The position numbers and the translations under genes were made by a program. Source: Paludibacteraceae bacterium (lineage in GTDB: Bacteria; Bacteroidota; Bacteroidia; Bacteroidales; Paludibacteraceae). From it: DNA of 64,000 nucleotides. The stretch covers positions 1 through 64,000 of the forward strand of contig JAGBCD010000040.1 in the NCBI GenBank assembly GCA_017938155.1, given 5' to 3'. The notes below the pieces were generated by a model that was not told the origin of the DNA, made no database searches, and saw only the letters and a program-made list of their open reading frames with translations. Numbering within the stretch: the first letter of the stretch is position 1; every line of letters starts with the position of its first letter. This document shows positions 8,218-15,619 of this stretch, one piece after another.

Positions 8218-9148
8218 ATTTATTAGTAGAAATAGGGATAAGCGCAAATTACATAAATCCTACATAGCTTTGTTTAAGCATAATTTAGATCAGAAATGGG
8301 GAAAATTTGTTGCGAACCAGCCATTGTTAAAAAAAGTGCTACCACAAGGAATGACACCAACAAAATTGTTTGTGGCAGAATTTAGGAAATTGGTAGATGT
8401 GTACTTTTCTTATATTGACTACCTAAATAGTCTATCTGTTGAAAATAAAGAAATAGTTAACACAACCGTTAAAAAGTTTTTTAACTATGATTCACACGCT
8501 GGTAAGATTGCAAAATTTTTACATGATGAATATGAAATACACAATTGCGTTTATTGCGATTCAAGTAAGGTTTCTATTTTTCATCACAAGAGAAAAGAGG
8601 TGCGAAGATTTGATATAGATCATGTGTTAGATAAAGGGACATGTCCATTAACTTCCTTGTCTTTGTATAATTTAGTGCCATCTTGTAAAATATGTAATAA
8701 TTCACCACTAAAAGGGAGGAAAACAATTGGTGATACTATTAAAGAAATTAAACATTTAAGTCCAACAAATCCAAGTTATGATTTTTGGCATCATGTTAAA
8801 TTCGTTATAAATCCCAAATTTCCTAATATTAGTAACACGCCTAGAGTAATGTACGAGAATGAATATGAACTTGATATAGAATATTACAAAGATACAACAT
8901 ATGCTAAGTCGGTGAATTTATTTGAATTGAAAGATAGATATAATACAGATTTCCTGCATGAAGCCTTGCTATATTTGGATTTAAAAGATAAATACACGAA
9001 ACGACAGATACTTGATATGGCTAAAATATTGGGTAAAACATATGATGAAGTATATGAAGACATCTTTAAAATAAAATTTGATCAAACTCATCATTCACTG
9101 TATAGAAAGGCAAAAGAAGACATTCTAGGCATCACAACCTTTGGATGA
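8210..9148 (+). CDS. HNH endonuclease, PtuB-like partner of the upstream ATPase
   Basis: A 312-aa protein with a zinc-supported HNH fold: C113-x2-C116 (CVYC), the core D137-H138 in FDIDHV, N154 in NLVPSC, then C159-x2-C162 (CKIC). Residues 1-100 and 180-312 are helical and unassigned. The start codon lies inside the 3' end of the ATPase gene (8-base overlap), so translation is probably coupled. In Septu systems the HNH protein is the nuclease and the ATPase controls it. The same division is inferred here. A weak hairpin with a T run at 9309-9345 may end the operon. Confidence 0.82.
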   Translation: MYKFISRNRDKRKLHKSYIALFKHNLDQKWGKFVANQPLLKKVLPQGMTPTKLFVAEFRKLVDVYFSYIDYLNSLSVENKEIVNTTVKKFFNYDSHAGKIAKFLHDEYEIHNCVYCDSSKVSIFHHKRKEVRRFDIDHVLDKGTCPLTSLSLYNLVPSCKICNNSPLKGRKTIGDTIKEIKHLSPTNPSYDFWHHVKFVINPKFPNISNTPRVMYENEYELDIEYYKDTTYAKSVNLFELKDRYNTDFLHEALLYLDLKDKYTKRQILDMAKILGKTYDEVYEDIFKIKFDQTHHSLYRKAKEDILGITTFG

Positions 9149-9522
9149 GACTCACAATAGACTATATTCAGTTCTTTATACTCACATAAAAAGGTTTCTG
9201 TATTCTTTCCTTTTAGTACTCTGTAATCATTAGTTTTTTGAATCATTCCCATTCTCTCTCCTCACTTTACATTCTAATGAGGGGGAGTGTTGTAAATTAT
9301 TCATGAACCACCGAATATCATGGCGGTGCTAGTAAAGTTTTTTTTATACAGACAGGAAAACACAAAAGCCACCGAAAGTCCACAGATCTCCCACAGATGT
9401 GCTATCGTGGTCGCCTAACTTGCAGCACGCCTATTCCCATCCCAACGAAGGGTGTGTGGTTATTCTAAATTGTAAGAAAATATACTAGTTTTTGATAAAA
9501 ATCACTATTTTCTTATAAATTA
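9149..9522. other. Gap between the HNH and Abi genes
   Basis: No gene seen. A weak terminator-like hairpin (CACCG 9309-9313 with CGGTG 9324-9328, T run 9338-9345) is followed by a partial repeat copy (9364-9440). The remainder is AT-rich sequence leading to the promoter at 9523. Confidence 0.5.
9364..9440 (+). repeat. Copy B (3' tail only) of the structured repeat
   Basis: AAAGCCACCGAAAGTCC through TTGCAGCACGCCTATTCCCA matches the last 75 bases of copy A (5822-5897) with few changes. The two stem-loops of copies A and C are absent. As in those copies, it lies 180-250 bases upstream of a start codon. Confidence 0.75.
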
Positions 9523-9554
9523 TTTGGTCAATTCAAATAAAAGCAGTACCTTTG
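9523..9554 (+). promoter_or_regulatory. Promoter of the Abi/HEPN gene
   Basis: TTTG (9523-9526), 20 nt, then TACCTTTG (9547-9554). Transcription should begin near 9560, directly before the leader hairpin at 9564-9604. Confidence 0.75.
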
Positions 9555-9563
9555 CGCCAACAA

Positions 9564-9613
9564 ACTTACCCCGCTTCCCGTAGATCAGCGCGCTTAGGGT
9601 AAGTCTTTTTTTT
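9564..9613 (+). ncRNA. Leader hairpin with poly(U): attenuator or short RNA of the Abi gene
   Basis: ACTTACCC (9564-9571) pairs perfectly with GGGTAAGT (9597-9604). One base later comes a run of eight T (9606-9613). The promoter 10 bases upstream would place the hairpin at the very 5' end of the transcript, and the ATG of the HEPN gene follows only 6 bases after the T run. The sequence therefore predicts a terminated RNA of about 50 nt plus read-through mRNA. It could be an attenuator, or a small RNA regulating the HEPN protein. Confidence 0.5.
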
Positions 9614-9619
9614 ATTATT

Positions 9620-10510
9620 ATGAAGAATTATACCTATAAACCTCTGGATTTCAACCAACAAGTACAATTGTTGGAGGCAAATGGATTGACCTTTCAAAAC
9701 AAGCAAAAGGCACTCCATACACTGCAACACATCAGTTATTTCAGACTTAAAAGTTACCTTATGCCTCTCATGAGCGACAAGGTAAACCACATCTTCAAAT
9801 CTGGAACCACTTTTGAACAAGCATACAACCTCTATAAGTTTGATAGCCGTCTGCGCAAACTCATAGCTTCTGAATTAGAAAAAATTGAAGTGTCCATCCG
9901 CACACAAATGGCTTATATCTTAGCGCAAGATACAGATATCTATTGGTTTGCAGAAAATAGTCATTTCCACGATTCTAATCGTCATGCCAATACTTTAGCC
10001 AATCTCAAAGCGGAACTTGAGCGTAGCGATGATGACCAAATACTTCGATTCAAAGCCAATTACAACGATCCTTTCCCACCTGCATGGATGACTATGGAAG
10101 TTACCTCGTTTGGTACATTGTCTATGCTCTATAAATTGCTAAAACCAGGCACATCCAAACGAAAGATTGCTAATTTCTATGGGGTCAGTGATAGTGTGTT
10201 CGAATCGTGGCTGCATAGCATTGTCTATGTTCGTAATATCTGTGCACACCATAGTCGCCTATGGAATCGTATGCTCCGCATACAGCCGCTATTCCCTCGC
10301 AAAACGGTTAACGCTTTTATTGATACACCCGTTGCAAATAATCGCTTGTATTACATATTGGCAATCATGCAATATCTTTTGCAAACGGTAAACCCAGCAA
10401 CCACATTTGCAAAGCGTTTATCGGATTTATTGGAGGAGTTTCCACAAGTTGATATTGCAGCAATGGGATTCCCTGCGGACTGGAAGTCTAAATCATTTTG
10501 GGCACTATAA
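9620..10510 (+). CDS. Abi_2/AbiD-AbiF-type abortive-infection protein with HEPN motif
   Basis: A 296-aa protein matching the Abi_2 family across its length. It has an N-terminal helical part with the HISYFRLKSYLMPL segment, a middle part with LIASELEKIEVSIRTQMAY, and a C-terminal HEPN-type RNase motif R-x4-H (R205-NICA-H210 in VRNICAHHSRLWNR). Family members are phage-exclusion proteins thought to act as RNases that shut down the infected cell. Start: ATG 9620, just after the leader hairpin. It follows the Septu-like pair and completes a small defence cluster. No protein antitoxin is adjacent. The downstream wHTH fragment is not an obvious partner. Confidence 0.85.
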   Translation: MKNYTYKPLDFNQQVQLLEANGLTFQNKQKALHTLQHISYFRLKSYLMPLMSDKVNHIFKSGTTFEQAYNLYKFDSRLRKLIASELEKIEVSIRTQMAYILAQDTDIYWFAENSHFHDSNRHANTLANLKAELERSDDDQILRFKANYNDPFPPAWMTMEVTSFGTLSMLYKLLKPGTSKRKIANFYGVSDSVFESWLHSIVYVRNICAHHSRLWNRMLRIQPLFPRKTVNAFIDTPVANNRLYYILAIMQYLLQTVNPATTFAKRLSDLLEEFPQVDIAAMGFPADWKSKSFWAL

Positions 10511-10592
10511 TAAACTACTCTCGAAACATCCATTGAGCGCTTGAAACGAAAAGCATTGGATTAAACCCGAACTGATTGAGCAAACCGAATTA

Positions 10593-10907
10593 ATGCAAGT
10601 CAAATTGGTTCTGCATATACTCAATGAAGGTGACACTCAAGGTGTCCCTCAAGATGTCCCTCAAGGTGGCACTCAAGATGGCACTCAAGATGATACCCAA
10701 GGTGATACCCAAGATGATACTCAAGGGTTAGATTTGGATACTTGGATTGAAAATGAAATTGCTAATAATCCAAAAATTACCATGGAAGAATTAGCTCAAA
10801 AAAGTAAAAAGGGTATAAGGACTATCAAACGCCACCTTGCTAAACTAAAACATATCAACTATGTTGGCAGCGGTTATAGTGGTCATTGGGAAATAATACA
10901 AAAGTAA
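10593..10907 (+). pseudogene. C-terminal winged-helix remnant with (G/D)xTQ repeats
   Basis: The frame encodes 104 aa. An acidic 12-bp-periodic region of DTQ/GTQ units is followed by a wHTH-like segment (ITMEELAQKSKKGIRTIKRH) and ends in YVGSGYSGHWEI. This tail is typical of the C-termini of AlbA_2/RecG-like ATP-binding regulators and some Fic proteins, which are 350-500 aa long. The frame continues upstream of the ATG as KPELIEQTEL to a stop at 10542-10544, with no catalytic domain. It is therefore most likely the 3' stub of a decayed gene. Expression as a small DNA-binding protein cannot be excluded. Confidence 0.55.
10629..10724 (+). repeat. Eight tandem 12-bp units coding G/D-x-x-Q
   Basis: Consecutive 12-mers of the form G(G/A)TGxxxCxCAA (for example GGTGTCCCTCAA, GATGTCCCTCAA, GATGATACCCAA) run from 10629 to 10724 inside the wHTH fragment. 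They keep the frame, so copy number can change without frameshift. Confidence 0.8.
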
Positions 10908-10938
10908 TTTTCCATCTCTACCATTTTACTGCAGAACT

Positions 10939-11195
10939 TTCGGCACAATCTTCGGCACGCGAAAACTTTTTCAAAAAAATACACTCACGCGGGAGGCGTT
11001 GGTAATCAACACCTTCCGCTTACTTTAAGCATCTTTTTATAGCAAAATTTACAAATCTTCGGCGCAAAACCCCTTCCGCGCCGAAGATTTTTGCAGCATT
11101 ATTATAGAGACACTTTTATAGAAAGCCACCAAAAACCCATGGAAAGTCCCACGGATATCCTTATTTCATTCTATGCTTGTAGCATACCTCTTCCC
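10939..11195 (+). repeat. Copy C of the 260-bp structured intergenic repeat
   Basis: Direct-orientation partner of 5639-5897. Stem 1 (GCGGGAGGCGTTG with CAACACCTTCCGC) is identical. Stem 2 pairs 11053-11065 with 11078-11090 and carries a compensatory change relative to copy A: GGCAC/GTGCC in A becomes GGCGC/GCGCC here. The rest of the 10908-11350 gap holds the GH9 promoter and nothing else I can identify. Confidence 0.85.
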
Positions 11196-11257
11196 ACCTT
11201 CTAACGGAGGGAGTTGAAACAAAGCTTATCAATAAACAATCATTTCATTCCCTATTA

Positions 11258-11289
11258 CTTGCATATCTGCTTTTTTTTCACTATCTTTG
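11258..11289 (+). promoter_or_regulatory. Promoter of the GH9 gene
   Basis: CTTG (11258-11261), a 20-nt spacer and TATCTTTG (11282-11289), followed by C. The -7 element is perfect and the upstream box has one change from TTTG. The start codon is at 11351. Confidence 0.65.
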
Positions 11290-11350
11290 CATTGAAATTT
11301 AAGAATAATTTATAATACCATACACATTTTAACAAGATTGATTATTGACT

Positions 11351-13051
11351 ATGCGTCTGAAATTATTTCTTTGCATTTTATGCATTAGCAGTTTGGCAAT
11401 GGCCGAACAGATTATTCGTGTTTCACAGATTGGTTATCTTCCTGAGGCGAAAAAGTTTGCTATCATCATGACAGGTGATAGTGGTCGTTGGGAATATACT
11501 CGCTACGATTTCTCCGACCTCAAAGAGGAGGGTTGGCATCAATTGAAGATTGGAGATGCTGTTTCTGATAGTTTCCTCATCAGCAAACATGTGTATGATG
11601 GTTTAGCAGATTTCCCACTCAATTATATGCGTCAGCAACGTTGCGGTTGGAATCCGTTCACAGGAGATAGTTGCCACCAAAAAGATGGTTATATCATTTA
11701 CCACCCAACCAAAACGGGTCAACATATTGATGTTCGTGGCGGTTGGCATGATGCCAGCGATTGTTTGCAATATGCTACGACTACCGCTAACGCTATCTAT
11801 CAGATGATGTTGGCTTACGAGCAATATCCTGAGTTGTTTGGCGACATGTACCAAACCAATGGTACGCCTGGAGCGAATGGTATTCCTGATATCGTTGATG
11901 AGATTCGTTGGGGGTTGGATTGGTTGGATCGTATGAATCCCGAACCAGGAGAGTTTTACAATCAATTGGCGGACGACCGTGACCATATAGGGATGCGTTA
12001 TCCAAAGGACGACCAAGCCGATTATGGCTGGGGTGTGAATAATGGTCGTCCAGTCTATTTCGTTACGGGTGAACCACAGGTGCAAGGCAAAGGAATGAAT
12101 ATCTCGACAGGTACTTCATCTATTGTAGGCAAGTATGCATCCTGCTTTGCTTTGGGTAGCAAGATTCTGGCACCCTATTATCCCGAACTGGCTGAGCGTA
12201 TCGGTAAGAAAGCCGAAGATGCCTACGAATTGGGTGTCCGCAAACCTGGTTTTAGTCAAACAGCATCTGTTCGCTCACCATATATCTATGAGGAGACAAA
12301 CTGGGTGGATGATATGGAGCTAGGAGCATATGAGTTGTATCGCAAGACCAATGATAAGTCCTATCTCAAGGACGCAGTAGCCTATGGACGACAAGAACCT
12401 ACCACTCCTTGGATGGGAAGTGATACGGCTCGCCACTACCAATGGTATCCTTTTATGAATATCGGTCACTATCGTTTGGCCAAAGAGGGGAAGAATCGTT
12501 CTCGTGAGGAGTTTGTGGCTTATTTGAAGAAAGGTATTGATATGGTTTATCAACGTGCTATCCATGGTAAACCAGTGCAACAAGCTTTCTTGTACGGTGT
12601 TCCATCTATTTGGTGTTCGAACAACCTGACAACAGCTATGTTGACCCAATGTATCTTGTATCGTCAATTGACCAATGACTCAACGTATATTGATATGGAA
12701 TCGTCGTTGCGTGACTGGTTGTTGGGTTGCAACCCATGGGGTGTTTGTATGATTGTAGAGTTGCCTGGTGCAAAGCGCTACCCTACTCAACCTCACTCGT
12801 TTATCATCAACGAGAAGATTGGTAACACAACCGGTGGTTTGGTGGACGGCCCTGTATATATAGGTATCTTCAACAGTTTGCGTGGCGTCAATATGAAGGG
12901 TGGTATCAATTACATGCGTTATCAACCCGATGTGATGGTATATCACGATTCGACTCACGATTACTCGACCAACGAACCTACAATGGATGGTACAGCATGT
13001 CTGATATTCCCATTTGCTGCCTATGAAGCAGAGGCTAAGTTAAGCAAATAA
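11351..13051 (+). CDS. Secreted glycoside hydrolase family 9 (endoglucanase-type)
   Basis: 566 aa from the ATG at 11351; a TTG two codons upstream is less likely. The signal peptide is MRLKLFLCILCISSLAMA. An N-terminal Ig-like segment (residues about 20-95) precedes the (alpha/alpha)6 barrel. Family 9 catalytic features are present: GGWHDASD with the base Asp (D134/D137) and a C-terminal STNEPTMDG with the proton donor Glu (E542). GH9 enzymes cleave beta-1,4-glucans such as cellulose or related glucans. Secretion fits polymer attack in the periplasm or outside. It is monocistronic, with its own promoter and a terminator at 13059-13084. The exact substrate is not visible. Confidence 0.88.
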   Translation: MRLKLFLCILCISSLAMAEQIIRVSQIGYLPEAKKFAIIMTGDSGRWEYTRYDFSDLKEEGWHQLKIGDAVSDSFLISKHVYDGLADFPLNYMRQQRCGWNPFTGDSCHQKDGYIIYHPTKTGQHIDVRGGWHDASDCLQYATTTANAIYQMMLAYEQYPELFGDMYQTNGTPGANGIPDIVDEIRWGLDWLDRMNPEPGEFYNQLADDRDHIGMRYPKDDQADYGWGVNNGRPVYFVTGEPQVQGKGMNISTGTSSIVGKYASCFALGSKILAPYYPELAERIGKKAEDAYELGVRKPGFSQTASVRSPYIYEETNWVDDMELGAYELYRKTNDKSYLKDAVAYGRQEPTTPWMGSDTARHYQWYPFMNIGHYRLAKEGKNRSREEFVAYLKKGIDMVYQRAIHGKPVQQAFLYGVPSIWCSNNLTTAMLTQCILYRQLTNDSTYIDMESSLRDWLLGCNPWGVCMIVELPGAKRYPTQPHSFIINEKIGNTTGGLVDGPVYIGIFNSLRGVNMKGGINYMRYQPDVMVYHDSTHDYSTNEPTMDGTACLIFPFAAYEAEAKLSK

Positions 13052-13058
13052 GATAATA

Positions 13059-13084
13059 GAAACGGTTGCACAAGCAACCGTTTC
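13059..13084 (+). terminator. Terminator after the GH9 gene
   Basis: An 11-bp perfect stem GAAACGGTTGC (13059-13069) with GCAACCGTTTC (13074-13084) and loop ACAA, followed by TTG. Confidence 0.8.
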
Positions 13085-13138
13085 TTGTTGTTGAGAGTCT
13101 GGTATGATATTTGTGCCCAGTAAATAAATTTTTGTAGT

Positions 13139-14062
13139 ATGAAAAACAAACGTGTTGCCCTTGTTTTGGGAGCTGGTGGAGCCAGAGGAATGGCACATAT
13201 AGGTGCTATAGAGGAACTATTAGCGCGCGGTTATGAGATAAGCAGCATTGCGGGTACATCCATTGGCTCAATGATTGCTGGTATGTATGCTGCAGGCAAG
13301 TTGCAAGAAGCGAAAGAGTGGTTTTTGGAGGTTGATAGGCAGACTATTTTCTCAATGGTGGATATCAACATCACCGACCATGCATTTGTAAAAGGGGAAC
13401 GTATTATTGAAGAGTTGAAGAATGTTGTGCCTGACCATCGTATTGAAGAGTTACCCATTCCCTGTTCTATCGTAGCTGCTGACCTTATTTCTTCGGACGA
13501 AGTAATTTTCACGCGAGGCAGTTTGTTTGAGGCTATACGTGCTTCGATATCTATTCCTTTGTTTTTTCACCCAGTGCAAAGAGGCAAACAATTATTGGTA
13601 GATGGAGGGATCGTGAACCCATTACCTTTGAACCGTGTGATTCGCAATCAAGGAGAGTTGTTGGTAGCAATGAATATCTCGGGCAAAGATGCTATGCACC
13701 TAAAGAAAGTGGAGAAATCTTACTTATCCAAAGCGGCTGAATTGCTCTCTGAGAATGGGTTTACACTTCCAGAGCCTATCCTTCAACTTAAGGCACGACT
13801 AGACCAACGCCAATCGGAGGAACAAGCTGACCTAAGCAATCAAGTCACTTACTTGTCTATGGCAGATAGGATGTCTGATATTCAGTTGCAGCAGAACACA
13901 CAACTTATGTTGCAGCTATTTCCGCCAGATATTCATGCCATGATGCCTCAATATGCTTATACCACTTTTGACTTTGATAAAACGGCAGATATCATAGAGC
14001 AAGGGCGCATCTTAATGCGTATGGCTATCAATCAGTATGAAGAGCACCTAAGTTTATTATAA
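13139..14062 (+). CDS. Patatin-like phospholipase (RssA type)
   Basis: A 307-aa cytoplasmic patatin-family serine acyl hydrolase. The oxyanion motif GAGGARGMAHIG is at residues about 11-22. The nucleophile is S41 in GTSIGS and the catalytic Asp is D155 in VDGGIVNPLP, so the Ser-Asp dyad is intact. It resembles the NTE/RssA group of small bacterial patatins. The lipid substrate is unknown. It stands alone between the GH9 terminator and the trigger-factor promoter. Confidence 0.87.
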   Translation: MKNKRVALVLGAGGARGMAHIGAIEELLARGYEISSIAGTSIGSMIAGMYAAGKLQEAKEWFLEVDRQTIFSMVDINITDHAFVKGERIIEELKNVVPDHRIEELPIPCSIVAADLISSDEVIFTRGSLFEAIRASISIPLFFHPVQRGKQLLVDGGIVNPLPLNRVIRNQGELLVAMNISGKDAMHLKKVEKSYLSKAAELLSENGFTLPEPILQLKARLDQRQSEEQADLSNQVTYLSMADRMSDIQLQQNTQLMLQLFPPDIHAMMPQYAYTTFDFDKTADIIEQGRILMRMAINQYEEHLSLL

Positions 14063-14127
14063 GGATAGTAAATAGAAGCAATCATAATGCAAAGTACGGT
14101 TTACTTTTTTAATAAAACAACGAAATA

Positions 14128-14159
14128 TTTGTATAAGTCAAAATAAATCAGTATCTTTG
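14128..14159 (+). promoter_or_regulatory. Promoter of tig
   Basis: TTTG (14128-14131), 20 nt, TATCTTTG (14152-14159) then C: a full Bacteroidota consensus, 41 bases before the start codon. Confidence 0.8.
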
Positions 14160-14200
14160 CAAGCTTTTAGTGTGAAAATAACTGATAAAAATATACAACT

Positions 14201-15535
14201 ATGCAAATTAATCAATCAGAAGTTAAAGACCAAATGATGGTGCTCACCTTGACACTTGAGCCCCAAGACTATCAAGATGCTGTACAAAAAGAGTTGAAAC
14301 AAATCCGCCAAAAGGCCAACGTACCTGGTTTCCGTCCAGGCATGGTGCCTATGGGTATGATTAAGAAAATGTATGGCAAAGGTGTATTGGCAGAGGTTAT
14401 CAACAAGGAGATTGGTACCCACTTGGGCAAATACATGGAAGAGCAAAAATTGAATATCTTGGGTGATCCACTACCAAACGAAGAGTTGACTCCAGCATTG
14501 GACATGGATACTCAAGACACCTTTACTTTTGCTTTCGACGTTGCATTGGCTCCCGAGTTTGATGCGAAGTTGAATGGTAAGAACAAGCTAACCCATTACA
14601 ACATCACCGTTACAGATGAGATGGTAAACAACCAAATCAATAGTTATGCTGAGCGCTATGGTGAGAACGTAGAAGTAGAGCAAGCACAAGAAAACGACAT
14701 TTTGAAAGGCACCATCACCGAGCAAAAAGAAGGTGGTGTAGTGAAAGAGAACGCTATGTTCAACCCTATGTACATGAAGGATGAAGAACAAAAAGCTCTA
14801 TTCAAAGATGTAAAGAAAGGTGACGTAGTAACTTTCAACCCAGTGAAAGCGTATCAAAGTGACGTAGAAGTTTCTTCTATGTTGGGTATTAAGAAAGAAG
14901 AGGTGGCTAATTTGAGTGACTCTTTCACAGTAGAAGTTCAAGGCATCATGCATCATCAAGCAGCAGCCATTGACGCAGAGTTGTTTGCCAAAGTATATGG
15001 CGAGAACAACATCCAAGATGAGGCTGATTTCCGTGCCCACGTCAAGGCTGAGATAGAGGAGAACATGAGTGAAGATAGCGAGTATAAGTTCGGTTTGGAC
15101 GTTAAGGCTGCTATCATGAAGAAAATGAGCAAAGTATCTTTCCCTGAAGCATTCTTGAAACGTTGGGTAAAAGCTACCAACGAGAAGATGTCTGAAGAGG
15201 AGATTGAGCGTGACTTTGACAAGATGTTGGATGAGTTGAGATGGCATTTGGCTAAGGACCAACTCATGAAACACTACAATATCCAAGTAGAGAAAGAGGA
15301 TGTTGAAGACTACGCTAAGAAAGTGGCTAAGATGCAATTCATGCAATATGGTTTGATGCACGTTGAGGACCAATTCTTGACCAACTACGCACAAGAGATG
15401 CTCAAGAAAGAAGATCAACTTCGTGGCATCGTTGAGCGTGTAGCAGAACAAAAAGTTTATGCCGCAGTTAAGGACTCTGCCAAGATTGAGGAGCAATCCA
15501 TCAGCCACGCAGACTTTGGCAAACTGTTTGACTAA
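14201..15535 (+). CDS. tig: Trigger factor
   Basis: A 444-aa ribosome-associated chaperone that binds nascent chains. The N-terminal ribosome-binding domain carries the signature VPGFRPGMVPMGMIKKMYG at about residues 41-59, where the usual form is GFRKGKVP. A reduced PPIase-type domain (about 150-245) and a long helical C-terminal domain (about 255-440) follow. Divergence of the middle domain is usual in Bacteroidota. It has its own strong promoter and a terminator at 15543-15567. Confidence 0.93.
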   Translation: MQINQSEVKDQMMVLTLTLEPQDYQDAVQKELKQIRQKANVPGFRPGMVPMGMIKKMYGKGVLAEVINKEIGTHLGKYMEEQKLNILGDPLPNEELTPALDMDTQDTFTFAFDVALAPEFDAKLNGKNKLTHYNITVTDEMVNNQINSYAERYGENVEVEQAQENDILKGTITEQKEGGVVKENAMFNPMYMKDEEQKALFKDVKKGDVVTFNPVKAYQSDVEVSSMLGIKKEEVANLSDSFTVEVQGIMHHQAAAIDAELFAKVYGENNIQDEADFRAHVKAEIEENMSEDSEYKFGLDVKAAIMKKMSKVSFPEAFLKRWVKATNEKMSEEEIERDFDKMLDELRWHLAKDQLMKHYNIQVEKEDVEDYAKKVAKMQFMQYGLMHVEDQFLTNYAQEMLKKEDQLRGIVERVAEQKVYAAVKDSAKIEEQSISHADFGKLFD

Positions 15536-15542
15536 TCCCTAT

Positions 15543-15567
15543 GAACGTTCGCCAGTGGCGAACGTTC
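15543..15567 (+). terminator. Terminator after tig
   Basis: An 11-bp perfect stem GAACGTTCGCC (15543-15553) with GGCGAACGTTC (15557-15567), loop AGT, followed by TTTG. Confidence 0.85.
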
Positions 15568-15619
15568 TTTGTTTATATCACTAGACAACTATTCTATACC
15601 ATTAAAAAAATTATATACT

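Noticed and set aside
6115..9148. Retron with Septu effector
   Set aside because: No reverse transcriptase gene or msr/msd-like structure is visible within several kilobases.
14798..15508. 236-codon minus-strand frame opposite tig
   Set aside because: Shadow of trigger factor codons; hydrophobic bias comes from the complement of Glu/Lys codons.
15569..15619. Extended start for the Mpl-like ligase
   Set aside because: The extra 17 residues overlap the tig terminator region and the family begins at MRIHFIAIGG (15620).
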